From an uncultured Pelagibacteraceae bacterium (GTDB taxonomy: Bacteria; Pseudomonadota; Alphaproteobacteria; Pelagibacterales; Pelagibacteraceae), in contig CACLVA010000007.1 of NCBI GenBank assembly GCA_902610315.1, forward strand, positions 1 to 64,000: a stretch of DNA of 64,000 bases, written 5' to 3'. The position numbers and the translations under genes are program-made. Positions within the stretch are counted from its first letter, which is position 1. Each line of letters opens with the position of its first letter. The notes beneath the pieces were generated by a model. It was not told where the DNA came from, searched no databases, and saw only the letters and a program-made list of their open reading frames with translations. Positions 23,144 to 30,417 of the stretch are shown here, in pieces.

Positions 23144-24147
23144 TGTTTTATTTTCTTTTTATCTACACTTTGTCAATCATTTATTTCTCATATTATTTTA
23201 AAAAAAAAAAATATTTTTTAAATTATTCAGGGGATAATCATCAACTCTTTTCTAACGAAAGAAACATTCCTTTAGTTGGTGGAATATTTTTAATATTACC
23301 ACTATTGTTATTAGATTACGTAAATTTAACTTATTGTCTATTTATATTATTAATCTTTTTATTAGGAATCTTTTCAGACCAAAAAATCCTAATATCTGCA
23401 AAAAAAAGATTTATTTACCAAATGATTTTGGTTTTTTTTTCCGTAATATTCTTAGATTTAAAAATATTATCTTCTAGGTTATTTTTCTTTGATAGTTTTT
23501 TAGATATATATATTTTTAATTTATTCTTCACTACTTTTTGTTTATTAATACTTATTAATGGTTCAAATTTTATAGATGGTTTAAACGGGCTTTTATTAAT
23601 TTATATGTTGTCTGTAATATTTATCTTATTTAAGTTAGGTTTTATTCAGGAAATTTTTAATAATAAAAATATTTTAATTTATCTACTGTTTTTTTTAATA
23701 ATAATAATCCTTTTAAATCTCACAAATCTATTAATGCTGGGAGACTCTGGTGCTTATGTGTTAAGTTTTTTTGTAGGTTATTTGGTAATTAAATCTCACA
23801 ATTTAAATCCTGATATATCTCCTTATTTTTTCATAACTTTATTGTGGTATCCATGTTTTGAAAATTTATTTTCAATTATAAGAAAAATAAAAAGTAATTT
23901 TTCACCAATAATACCAGATAACAGTCATCTCCACCAATTGATATTTAAAATTATTAAAAAAAAAACAAATAAAGGAAAGTTAATCGCAAATAACTTAAGC
24001 GGGTTTATTATTTGCAGTGTAAACTTATTTATTTTACTTTTGGGATCTAAGTATCCCCAAGATACTGTTTTTCAAATAATTATAATTTTCTTATCTGCAA
24101 CTTTGTATTCTTTAACATTTTTTATTTTAAAAACAAAAAAAAGTTAA
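23140..24147 (+). CDS. WecA/TagO-like undecaprenyl-phosphate glycosyl-1-phosphate transferase
   Basis: This 335-residue polytopic membrane protein of the MraY/WecA superfamily starts lipid-linked glycan synthesis by loading a sugar phosphate onto undecaprenyl phosphate. Family marks are LGIFSDQKILISAKKRF (the DDxx site, here Ser-Asp), NGSNFIDGLNGLL, LMLGDSGAYVLSFFVGYL and the DNSHLHQLIF motif. Roughly ten membrane helices are visible. The first Asp of the canonical Asp-Asp pair is Ser. An A12 run at 23200-23211 falls in codons 21-24. The product most likely feeds a surface polysaccharide. Confidence 0.85.
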   Translation: MMFYFLFIYTLSIIYFSYYFKKKKYFLNYSGDNHQLFSNERNIPLVGGIFLILPLLLLDYVNLTYCLFILLIFLLGIFSDQKILISAKKRFIYQMILVFFSVIFLDLKILSSRLFFFDSFLDIYIFNLFFTTFCLLILINGSNFIDGLNGLLLIYMLSVIFILFKLGFIQEIFNNKNILIYLLFFLIIIILLNLTNLLMLGDSGAYVLSFFVGYLVIKSHNLNPDISPYFFITLLWYPCFENLFSIIRKIKSNFSPIIPDNSHLHQLIFKIIKKKTNKGKLIANNLSGFIICSVNLFILLLGSKYPQDTVFQIIIIFLSATLYSLTFFILKTKKS

Positions 24148-24158
24148 AGCTAAATTAT

Positions 24159-25283
24159 CTAAGTTTTTAAAAAGTAATTATTAAAAAAAGTTATAAAATA
24201 ATAAATAGTATAAAATAAATATAAAAAACATAAATTTCTGAAGTTGAAAAAACTTCTTTCAATTCTTAAATTGAATAACGTAAATAATAAAATTAATATT
24301 AAGGGATCTAAATACTTATGATAAACTGTAAATTGTGGTATAGAAATTACTACTAAAGCTAAAATTAAAAAATTTCTATAAAAATCTATCTGTAATAATT
24401 TAATTATAAAAAATATAAAAAATGGCACTAAAAGAAAAAAAAAATAATAACTATTAAAAATAAAATAAGATATGTGTAGAAATATGCCACCCCCTGTTAA
24501 ATTTATATCGTAACTAAATAAATATATTAAAATAGCAGAGATGGGTAATAATAAAATTAACAAACTTAAATTTTTACTAAAAAAAGACTTTTCATAAAAA
24601 AAATTTTTATAAAATAATATTGGGATGGTATGAAAAAAAATAATTGAAAATATAACCAATATTTTATTAAGATAATTTAAATTTAAACTTTGTAGTTTAA
24701 CACCTTGATTAAAAAAATGGACATCTAAAATAAAAACATAATATAATGCTGGTACAGCTAAAAAAATATTCAGCAATATTATCGAGATGATAATTTTCAA
24801 GTTTTTAAATTTTATTGAATTGTAAATAAAAAAAAATACTGAAAATACTGCAAAACTTGGCCTAATGTATGCAGCAATCGCAATAAAAAAAATATTTAAA
24901 TAAATATACTTTTTTTCAGTAGTTCTCTGACTTTTGAAAAAAAAATATAACCCTATTAAAAAAAACATAAGACCAAGCATTGCGCTTTCAGGCCAAATTA
25001 CGTTCGCTCTAAAAGAAGGAGAAATAAAGATTACACAACTTAATAAAAATAAATTTTTTTTATTTTTTACTATATTAGGGTAAAAAACCAATTTAAGTAT
25101 TTTATAGAAGAAAATTTGACTAAAAGTAATTGTGAAAAACAAAATAAATCTTGTTAACTCTAAACTTTTAAAAATATTATTTAAAAAACTTATTAAGATT
25201 AAATATATAGGTGATACCCTTGTTTTATTTTGAATTTCTTCAAAATTTATAAGCGATGATACTATATTGTTATTAAATTCCAT
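24159..25283 (-). CDS. Polytopic membrane protein, N-terminally truncated by a frameshift
   Basis: The open frame gives 374 residues from an internal ATG, with about ten hydrophobic helices and very AT-rich codons. I do not recognise the family; the layout suggests a GT-C or oligosaccharide-processing membrane enzyme. The frame stays open upstream to 25410 without a usual start and encodes a plausible N-terminus (a membrane segment, then FGENVTSGPKFDFFHAWDGAM). A natural ATG at 25425 is separated from it by ten T (A10 on the coding strand) and is out of frame by one base. One base fewer would give about 421 residues. Confidence 0.6.
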   Translation of the reverse strand: MEFNNNIVSSLINFEEIQNKTRVSPIYLILISFLNNIFKSLELTRFILFFTITFSQIFFYKILKLVFYPNIVKNKKNLFLLSCVIFISPSFRANVIWPESAMLGLMFFLIGLYFFFKSQRTTEKKYIYLNIFFIAIAAYIRPSFAVFSVFFFIYNSIKFKNLKIIISIILLNIFLAVPALYYVFILDVHFFNQGVKLQSLNLNYLNKILVIFSIIFFHTIPILFYKNFFYEKSFFSKNLSLLILLLPISAILIYLFSYDINLTGGGIFLHISYFIFNSYYFFFLLVPFFIFFIIKLLQIDFYRNFLILALVVISIPQFTVYHKYLDPLILILLFTLFNLRIERSFFNFRNLCFLYLFYTIYYFITFFNNYFLKT

Positions 25284-25398
25284 TGCCCCATCCCAAGCAT
25301 GAAAAAAATCAAACTTAGGACCAGAGGTTACATTTTCTCCAAACAGAAAACCTATTAATAGACTTAAATAGCAAAAAGTGTAAATTATGATATGATAA

Positions 25399-25408
25399 TT
25401 TTTTTTTT
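25399..25408 (-). repeat. A10 homopolymer at the frameshift point of the island membrane protein gene
   Basis: There are ten T on the plus strand (A10 on the coding strand) between the ATG at 25425 and the main frame ending at 24159. The two differ by one base: the distance from 25425 to 25283 is 142 nt, so losing one A joins them. This may be a sequencing or assembly error, a real null allele, a phase-variable switch or a site of polymerase slippage. Confidence 0.75.
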
Positions 25409-25418
25409 ACAAAATCAT

Positions 25419-25446
25419 TTGACATAATTAACTATTAAATTAAATA
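25419..25446 (+). promoter_or_regulatory. Possible promoter for the FkbM methyltransferase gene
   Basis: TTGACA at 25419-25424 and TAAATA at 25441-25446 are separated by 16 bp, 26 bp before the ATG at 25472. The -35 is perfect and the -10 is weak. The -35 box overlaps the proposed ATG of the minus-strand membrane protein gene. Confidence 0.4.
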
Positions 25447-25471
25447 AATGATGATTCAACATTATAATTAA

Positions 25472-26161
25472 ATGTTACTTAAGTATTTTCAAAAACTAGA
25501 TGACGCAATAAGTTACCTTGCTGGATCTTTTTGTAATGAAAAAAAATTAATTAAATCTATATTAGGTAACAAAAAAATTTGCTATATTGATATAGGCACA
25601 AACCTAGGCAGTTACATAGATTTTTTGTCATCCTTTTATAGTTTTAAGAAAATTTATTCTTTTGAACCAATCCCTGAATTATGTGAAAAATTAAACAAAG
25701 ATTATTCAAATTTCAAAATAAAAACTTTCAAAATAGCACTATCAAATACAAGTAAAAAAAAGTTTTTTTATCAATATAAGATTTCATCTCAATCAAGCTT
25801 ATATCCACAAAATAATATTTTTAAATCTCTGAAGAAACTTGAAAAGAAAATAATAGTCCAAACAAAAAAATTTGATGAAATTTTTAATAAATCCCAAATC
25901 ATTGATTATTGTAAAATAGATGTTCAAGGTGAGGAAATTAATATTTTGAAAGGAATGGTTAAGAATTTGTCTAAGAAAAGAATTAAATTAATAAAAATAG
26001 AACTTTCTTTTATTAGCCGATACAAAAATGTTAGTCCAAATGCTTATAAAATATTAAATTATCTAAAAAATAGAGGTTATAGTTTAGTATCGATCTCTAA
26101 AATTAAATTTAAAAATAACAAAATTTTATTTATGGACTCATTTTTTGAACCTACCAAATGA
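25472..26161 (+). CDS. FkbM-family methyltransferase
   Basis: This 229-residue SAM-dependent methyltransferase has the SAM-binding DIGTNLGSYIDFL, the acidic loop IYSFEPIPELCEKL, and KIDVQGEEINILKGM, all typical of the FkbM family. In glycan islands such enzymes usually O-methylate sugars, which could cap or mask the surface polysaccharide. It is divergent from the frameshifted membrane protein gene. The substrate is inferred only from context. Confidence 0.85.
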   Translation: MLLKYFQKLDDAISYLAGSFCNEKKLIKSILGNKKICYIDIGTNLGSYIDFLSSFYSFKKIYSFEPIPELCEKLNKDYSNFKIKTFKIALSNTSKKKFFYQYKISSQSSLYPQNNIFKSLKKLEKKIIVQTKKFDEIFNKSQIIDYCKIDVQGEEINILKGMVKNLSKKRIKLIKIELSFISRYKNVSPNAYKILNYLKNRGYSLVSISKIKFKNNKILFMDSFFEPTK

Positions 26162-26197
26162 GTCTAACAACAAAAGAGATTTATTTTATATAACTTA

Positions 26198-27925
26198 ATG
26201 AATAATTTAATTTTATTGTTATTTTTTTACTTTTTAAGCATTATTTCTGTACTAGGGTATGGTTTGTCATTTAAAAGATTTTTTATAAAAGATAAAATTG
26301 AAATTGATTATGGATTATGTGGTTTAATAGGAATTTTTATTTTAACATTGTATTCTTACTTATCTCATTTTTTTATAGCTCACGGCCTTTTACATAATAC
26401 AATTGTAATAATAATTGGAGTTATTTTATTTACAATTTTTTTTAGACCAAAATATGAAAATGATAATTTAAAAATTGTATCTTTGATTTTCTTTGTTTTA
26501 TTAATTTCTCTGTTTTGTTTTAAGACACATGATGACTTTCCTTATTATCATTTTCCCTACACTAACTATTTGACTAAGTCTGATATAATTGTTGGAGTAG
26601 GCAATTATGACCCATCTTGGAGATCTCCATCATCAATATTTTATTTTAATTCTCTATTTTATTTACCATTAATTAAATATTACCTATATCACATAGGCGC
26701 TATATTGATTATGGGTTTTTCCCTTATTAGTATTTTTATAAGAGGACATCAAAGATACAAATTAAAAAAAATCGACCATATATTTTTTTTTTCACTACTT
26801 TCTATTACTTTTATACTAGTCTTTTTTTATAGATTATCTGAACACGGGACTGACAGATCTGCTCAAATATTAAGTTTTATATTAGTACTAGAAATATTAC
26901 TCTTAACAATTAAAGATCAGGATTTTGAAACCTTTTCCATAAAAATCTTTTTAATTGGTGGCTTAGCGATTTCACTAAAAGTTTTTTATTTAATTTTCAT
27001 AATACTATTAATTCCTGTATTCTATTTTATGTATAATGAAAAAAAATATTTTTATTTTAAACAAGTTATAAAAAATAAATTTTTATATCTATCTACATTT
27101 TTTTTAATCTTAGTATCTATTATAAATTTTCTTAACTCTGGCTGTTTTATATACCCTTTAACGCTCACATGCTTTGAAAATTTTAGCTGGTCCGTTCCTT
27201 TAGAAGAGATTCAAAGAATGAAAATTCATTATGAAAATTGGTCAAAAGCTGGAGCAACACCCAATTTTAGTGTAAGTAATTACGAAAATTACATACATAA
27301 TTTTAATTGGCTTAATGGCTGGATTGATAGATATTTTTTTAACAAGGTATCAGATTACTTGTTAGGTTTATCATTGTTATCGATTATTTTTATAATTACT
27401 TTCTATACTAATAAAAAGAAAAGAGATAAAAAACAAAATTTAATTTTAGTATATCTTAGCATTTTCATTTTATTTATTGAATGGTTTTATAATCATCCAA
27501 GTCTAAGATATGGTGGGTATTACATAATCGCTATATTAATATTTATTCCTTTATCTAAAATTCTTTCAAAATTTCAAAGTAATGAAAGAATTTTTTTAAG
27601 AAAAGTTATACTTATATTGTTTTTAACAACTTCAATTTTTCTATATCGTAATATCGATCGGATCATAAAAGAAAATGACAAATATAACTATTCAATTTTT
27701 ACTAACGCATATTATAATATTGATGAAAGACATCATTTTAGAGTTGAAAGAAATTTTAATAAAATTATAAATTTTTATAATGATTGCACAAAAGAACAAA
27801 TTGAATGTAAAAATGAAAACAGATTATTGGCTTTTAAGAGATATAATAAATATATATTTGTTCAATCAAGTAACTATAATCTTGAAAAAAATAAAGATAA
27901 ATACTTTTATAAAAAAAAGAAATAA
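26198..27925 (+). CDS. Large polytopic membrane protein of unknown function (island gene)
   Basis: This 575-residue protein has about 12 hydrophobic helices, starting at the N-terminus (LILLLFFYFLSIISVLGYGL). A conserved-looking hydrophilic stretch, KTHDDFPYYHFPYTNYLTKS, lies between membrane segments near residues 108-128. The C-terminal 60 residues are soluble with three Cys. The architecture resembles GT-C glycosyltransferases or O-antigen ligase/polymerase-like proteins, but I see no decisive motif. It sits between the FkbM and gmd genes and so probably takes part in surface glycan assembly. Confidence 0.7.
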   Translation: MNNLILLLFFYFLSIISVLGYGLSFKRFFIKDKIEIDYGLCGLIGIFILTLYSYLSHFFIAHGLLHNTIVIIIGVILFTIFFRPKYENDNLKIVSLIFFVLLISLFCFKTHDDFPYYHFPYTNYLTKSDIIVGVGNYDPSWRSPSSIFYFNSLFYLPLIKYYLYHIGAILIMGFSLISIFIRGHQRYKLKKIDHIFFFSLLSITFILVFFYRLSEHGTDRSAQILSFILVLEILLLTIKDQDFETFSIKIFLIGGLAISLKVFYLIFIILLIPVFYFMYNEKKYFYFKQVIKNKFLYLSTFFLILVSIINFLNSGCFIYPLTLTCFENFSWSVPLEEIQRMKIHYENWSKAGATPNFSVSNYENYIHNFNWLNGWIDRYFFNKVSDYLLGLSLLSIIFIITFYTNKKKRDKKQNLILVYLSIFILFIEWFYNHPSLRYGGYYIIAILIFIPLSKILSKFQSNERIFLRKVILILFLTTSIFLYRNIDRIIKENDKYNYSIFTNAYYNIDERHHFRVERNFNKIINFYNDCTKEQIECKNENRLLAFKRYNKYIFVQSSNYNLEKNKDKYFYKKKK

Positions 27926-28023
27926 TGAAAAATTTTATCTTTAAGAAAAACTTTCGAATACATATACAAAAAAAAGCTTATTAACTTTACAATTCAAAAA
28001 ATTAAATATATTTATAAACAAAA

Positions 28024-29067
28024 GTGATTAAAAAAGCCTTAATATTTGGAATAACCGGTCAAGACGGGTCCTATTTAGCAGAATTTTTATTAAAAAAAAA
28101 ATATATAGTGCACGGAGTTAAAAGAAGATCTTCATCAATAAACACTTTTAGAATAGATCACATTTATCAAGATCCCCATGAGAAGAAACGTAATTTTTTT
28201 TTACACTATGGGGACATAACTGACTCAACATCAGTATCTAAAATCATAGAACTTATAAGACCTAATGAAATTTATAATCTAGCAGCTCAATCACACGTAG
28301 CCGTATCTTTTGAAGTGCCAGAATATACAGCCAACGCTGATGCATTAGGAGCTTTAAGAATTTTAGAAGCAATTAAATTTCATAAATTAGAAAAAAAAAC
28401 TAAGTTTTATCAAGCCGGCACATCGGAAATGTATGGAAAAGTACAAGAGTCACCTCAGAGTGAGAAAACAAATTTTTATCCATTAAGCCCATATGGAGTT
28501 GCCAAACTATATGCTCATTGGATAACAAAAAATTATAGAGAAGCTTATAATATTTTTGGTTCAAACGGGATACTATTTAATCATGAAAGCCCAAGAAGAG
28601 GTGAGACATTTGTTACGAAAAAAATTGTTAGTGCTTTAGTAAAAATTAAAATAGGTAAACAAAAAAAACTTTTTTTAGGAAACTTAGATTCAAGAAGAGA
28701 TTGGGGGCACGCCAAAGATTACGTAGAGGCAATGTGGAAAATATTACAACAACAGAAACCCGATGACTTTGTTATAGCAACAGGAAAACAATTTAGTATT
28801 AGACAATTTGTAAATTTAGTTTCAAAAAAATTAAATATGAATATATCCTGGAAAGGCAAAGGTATTAAAGAAGTAGGATATGATAAAATTAGTAAAAAGA
28901 ATATAATTTTTGTTGATAAAAATTATATTAGACCTTTAGATGTAAACACTTTGTTAGGAAATGCAAAGAAAGCAAGAAAGATCCTTTCTTGGAAACCTAA
29001 GATACAAATTAATCAATTAATTGATGAAATGATATCTGAGGAAATCAAAATAATTAATGCTGAATAA
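28024..29067 (+). CDS. gmd: GDP-mannose 4,6-dehydratase
   Basis: Gmd converts GDP-D-mannose to GDP-4-keto-6-deoxymannose, the first step to GDP-L-fucose. The 347 residues carry the NAD(P)-binding GITGQDGSYLAEFLL, the substrate loop GVKRRSSSINTFRIDHIY, AAQSHVAVSFEVPEYTA, the catalytic YGVAK (Tyr/Lys) and the NHESPRRGETFVT motif specific to Gmd. The start is a GTG at 28024, with an in-frame stop just upstream. The A10 run at 28092-28101 is in codons 23-26. It overlaps fcl by 11 nt. Confidence 0.95.
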   Translation: MIKKALIFGITGQDGSYLAEFLLKKKYIVHGVKRRSSSINTFRIDHIYQDPHEKKRNFFLHYGDITDSTSVSKIIELIRPNEIYNLAAQSHVAVSFEVPEYTANADALGALRILEAIKFHKLEKKTKFYQAGTSEMYGKVQESPQSEKTNFYPLSPYGVAKLYAHWITKNYREAYNIFGSNGILFNHESPRRGETFVTKKIVSALVKIKIGKQKKLFLGNLDSRRDWGHAKDYVEAMWKILQQQKPDDFVIATGKQFSIRQFVNLVSKKLNMNISWKGKGIKEVGYDKISKKNIIFVDKNYIRPLDVNTLLGNAKKARKILSWKPKIQINQLIDEMISEEIKIINAE

Positions 29068-29986
29068 AAAAAGTAAAATTTTTGTTGCAGGCCATAAGGG
29101 AATGGTTGGATCCTCAATTTGTAGAGAATTAAAAAAAAGTGGGTATAAGAAAATCATAACAATTGAAAAAAAAAAATTAAATCTTTTAAATCAAGAAAAA
29201 GTTTTTAAATTTTTAAAAAAAATAAAACCTAACCTTACAATTGTAGCTGCTGCAAAAGTTGGAGGAATTCTGGCTAATTCTAAACAGAAGCATCAGTTTA
29301 TATATGAAAACTTACAAATTCAAAATAATTTAATTCATGGGTCTTATTTAGCTAAAACTAAAAACTTAATATTTCTTGGATCTAGTTGTATATACCCTAA
29401 AAATTGTAAGCAACCAATGAAAGAGGATTTAATTTTGTCTGGAAAATTAGAAGAAACAAATGATGCATATGCCCTTGCTAAACTAGCTGGTATAAAAATG
29501 TGCGAAAGCTATTCCACAAATTATAAACTTAACTACAAGAGTTTCATGCCACCAAATATGTATGGACCAGGAGATAATTACGACCTTTTAACATCACATT
29601 TTTTTTCTGCTTTAATTAAAAAAATATACCAAGCAAAAAAGTATAATAAAAAATACATTAAAGTCTGGGGTTCAGGTAAACCTAAAAGAGAATTATTATT
29701 TGTAGACGATTTTGCAAAAGCAATAGTCTTTTTTATGAATTTAAAAATTAAGGAACCTTTTTTAAATATTGGAACTGGAAAAGAGCATTCTATAGATTGG
29801 TATGTTAAGTTTTTGTTAAAAAAATTTAATGTTAAACTAAATATTAAATATGATAAAACTAAACCAGATGGAGTAAAATCTAAAATGCTTGATGTGACTA
29901 AAGCAAAAAAATATGGTTGGAAGCAAAAGGAAAATCTAGATAATGGGTTGTATTTAACGCTACAAGACTTTTATAAAAATAATTAA
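29057..29986 (+). CDS. fcl: GDP-L-fucose synthase
   Basis: This epimerase-reductase turns GDP-4-keto-6-deoxymannose into GDP-L-fucose with NADPH. The 309 residues include the cofactor motif GHKGMVGSSI, AAAKVGGILANS, the SSCIYPKNCKQPMKEDLILSG active-site loop with its Ser and Cys, and the Tyr/Lys pair in AYALAKLAG. It follows gmd with an 11-nt overlap and is the last island gene before the 5S rRNA. An A11 run at 29166-29176 is in codons 37-40. Confidence 0.94.
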   Translation: MLNKKSKIFVAGHKGMVGSSICRELKKSGYKKIITIEKKKLNLLNQEKVFKFLKKIKPNLTIVAAAKVGGILANSKQKHQFIYENLQIQNNLIHGSYLAKTKNLIFLGSSCIYPKNCKQPMKEDLILSGKLEETNDAYALAKLAGIKMCESYSTNYKLNYKSFMPPNMYGPGDNYDLLTSHFFSALIKKIYQAKKYNKKYIKVWGSGKPKRELLFVDDFAKAIVFFMNLKIKEPFLNIGTGKEHSIDWYVKFLLKKFNVKLNIKYDKTKPDGVKSKMLDVTKAKKYGWKQKENLDNGLYLTLQDFYKNN

Positions 29987-30007
29987 AGAAATAGGGAAAA
30001 ATTAATA

Positions 30008-30035
30008 TTTACAATATTAGAAATTTTAGTATAAG
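30008..30035 (+). promoter_or_regulatory. Promoter of the 5S rRNA gene
   Basis: TTTACA at 30008-30013 and TATAAG at 30030-30035 are separated by 16 bp. The predicted start falls at about 30041-30042, which is where the 5S acceptor stem begins. This coincidence supports independent transcription of the 5S gene. Confidence 0.55.
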
Positions 30036-30040
30036 TCTTT

Positions 30041-30158
30041 TGCCTGGTGATTATTGCGAAGGTGTAATACCCGATTCCATTCCGAACTCGGAAGTCAAGC
30101 CCTTCTGCGCCGATGGTACTTTGTCTTAAGGCATGGGAGAGTAGGACGTTGCCAGGCT
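30041..30158 (+). rRNA. rrf: 5S ribosomal RNA
   Basis: This is a sequence of about 118 nt with terminal helix strands GCCTGG (30042-30047) and CCAGGC (30152-30157). Inside are the conserved 5S blocks GGTGTAATACCCGATTCCAT, CCGAACTCGGAAGTCAAGC, GCGCCGATGGTACT and GGGAGAGTAGGACG. No 16S or 23S sequence lies within the window on either side, so the gene is unlinked from the main rRNA operon. rpmJ begins 6 to 7 nt after its end. Confidence 0.95.
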
Positions 30159-30164
30159 AAAATT

Positions 30165-30290
30165 ATGAAAATTAAAAGCTCCCTTAAATCATTAAAAAAA
30201 AGAGATCTGAATTCCAAAATGGTCAAGAGAAGAGGCAGAGTTTACATAATTAATAAAAAAAATCCAAAATTTAAAGCAAGACAAAAATAA
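30165..30290 (+). CDS. rpmJ: 50S ribosomal protein L36, zinc-free (C-) form
   Basis: This 41-residue protein has the segments [35 protein letters not shown], the pattern of alphaproteobacterial L36. The CxxC/CxxxxH zinc ligands of the classical form are absent. It starts at the ATG at 30165, only a few bases after the 5S rRNA and with no visible terminator between, so it may share the 5S transcript. The coding stretch is followed 4 nt later by the CoxIV-like microprotein. Confidence 0.92.
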   Translation: MKIKSSLKSLKKRDLNSKMVKRRGRVYIINKKNPKFKARQK

Positions 30291-30294
30291 TACC

Positions 30295-30405
30295 ATGGAT
30301 AATGATAGTCATAAAAAAACTTGGGAAAATTTTACTAAATTTGTTCTTTGGGGGACGATATCAGTAATTGCTATATTAGTAGTCTTAGCTATTGTTTTAT
30401 TATAA
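30295..30405 (+). CDS. aa3-type cytochrome c oxidase subunit IV (COX4_pro_2 family)
   Basis: This 36-residue single-span membrane protein has a polar N-terminus containing HKKTWENFTKFVLWG and then one helix (TISVIAILVVLAIVLL). The W-x2-F-x5-W-G pattern and size match the bacterial aa3 oxidase subunit IV family (PF07835), an accessory subunit of the terminal oxidase. Its position directly before pntAA is also found in other alphaproteobacteria. The main oxidase genes are not in this window. Confidence 0.8.
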   Translation: MDNDSHKKTWENFTKFVLWGTISVIAILVVLAIVLL

Positions 30406-30417
30406 ACTTCTAAATAA

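Noticed and set aside
27926..28023. Small frame of 19 codons (MKNFIFKK start) between the 575-residue membrane protein and gmd
   Set aside because: Very short, low-complexity Lys/Phe sequence with no ribosome-binding site or recognisable pattern; treated as intergenic.
30054..30290. Open frame of 78 codons starting inside the 5S rRNA
   Set aside because: The first 37 codons are 5S rRNA sequence; only the part from the ATG at 30165 is a gene (rpmJ).
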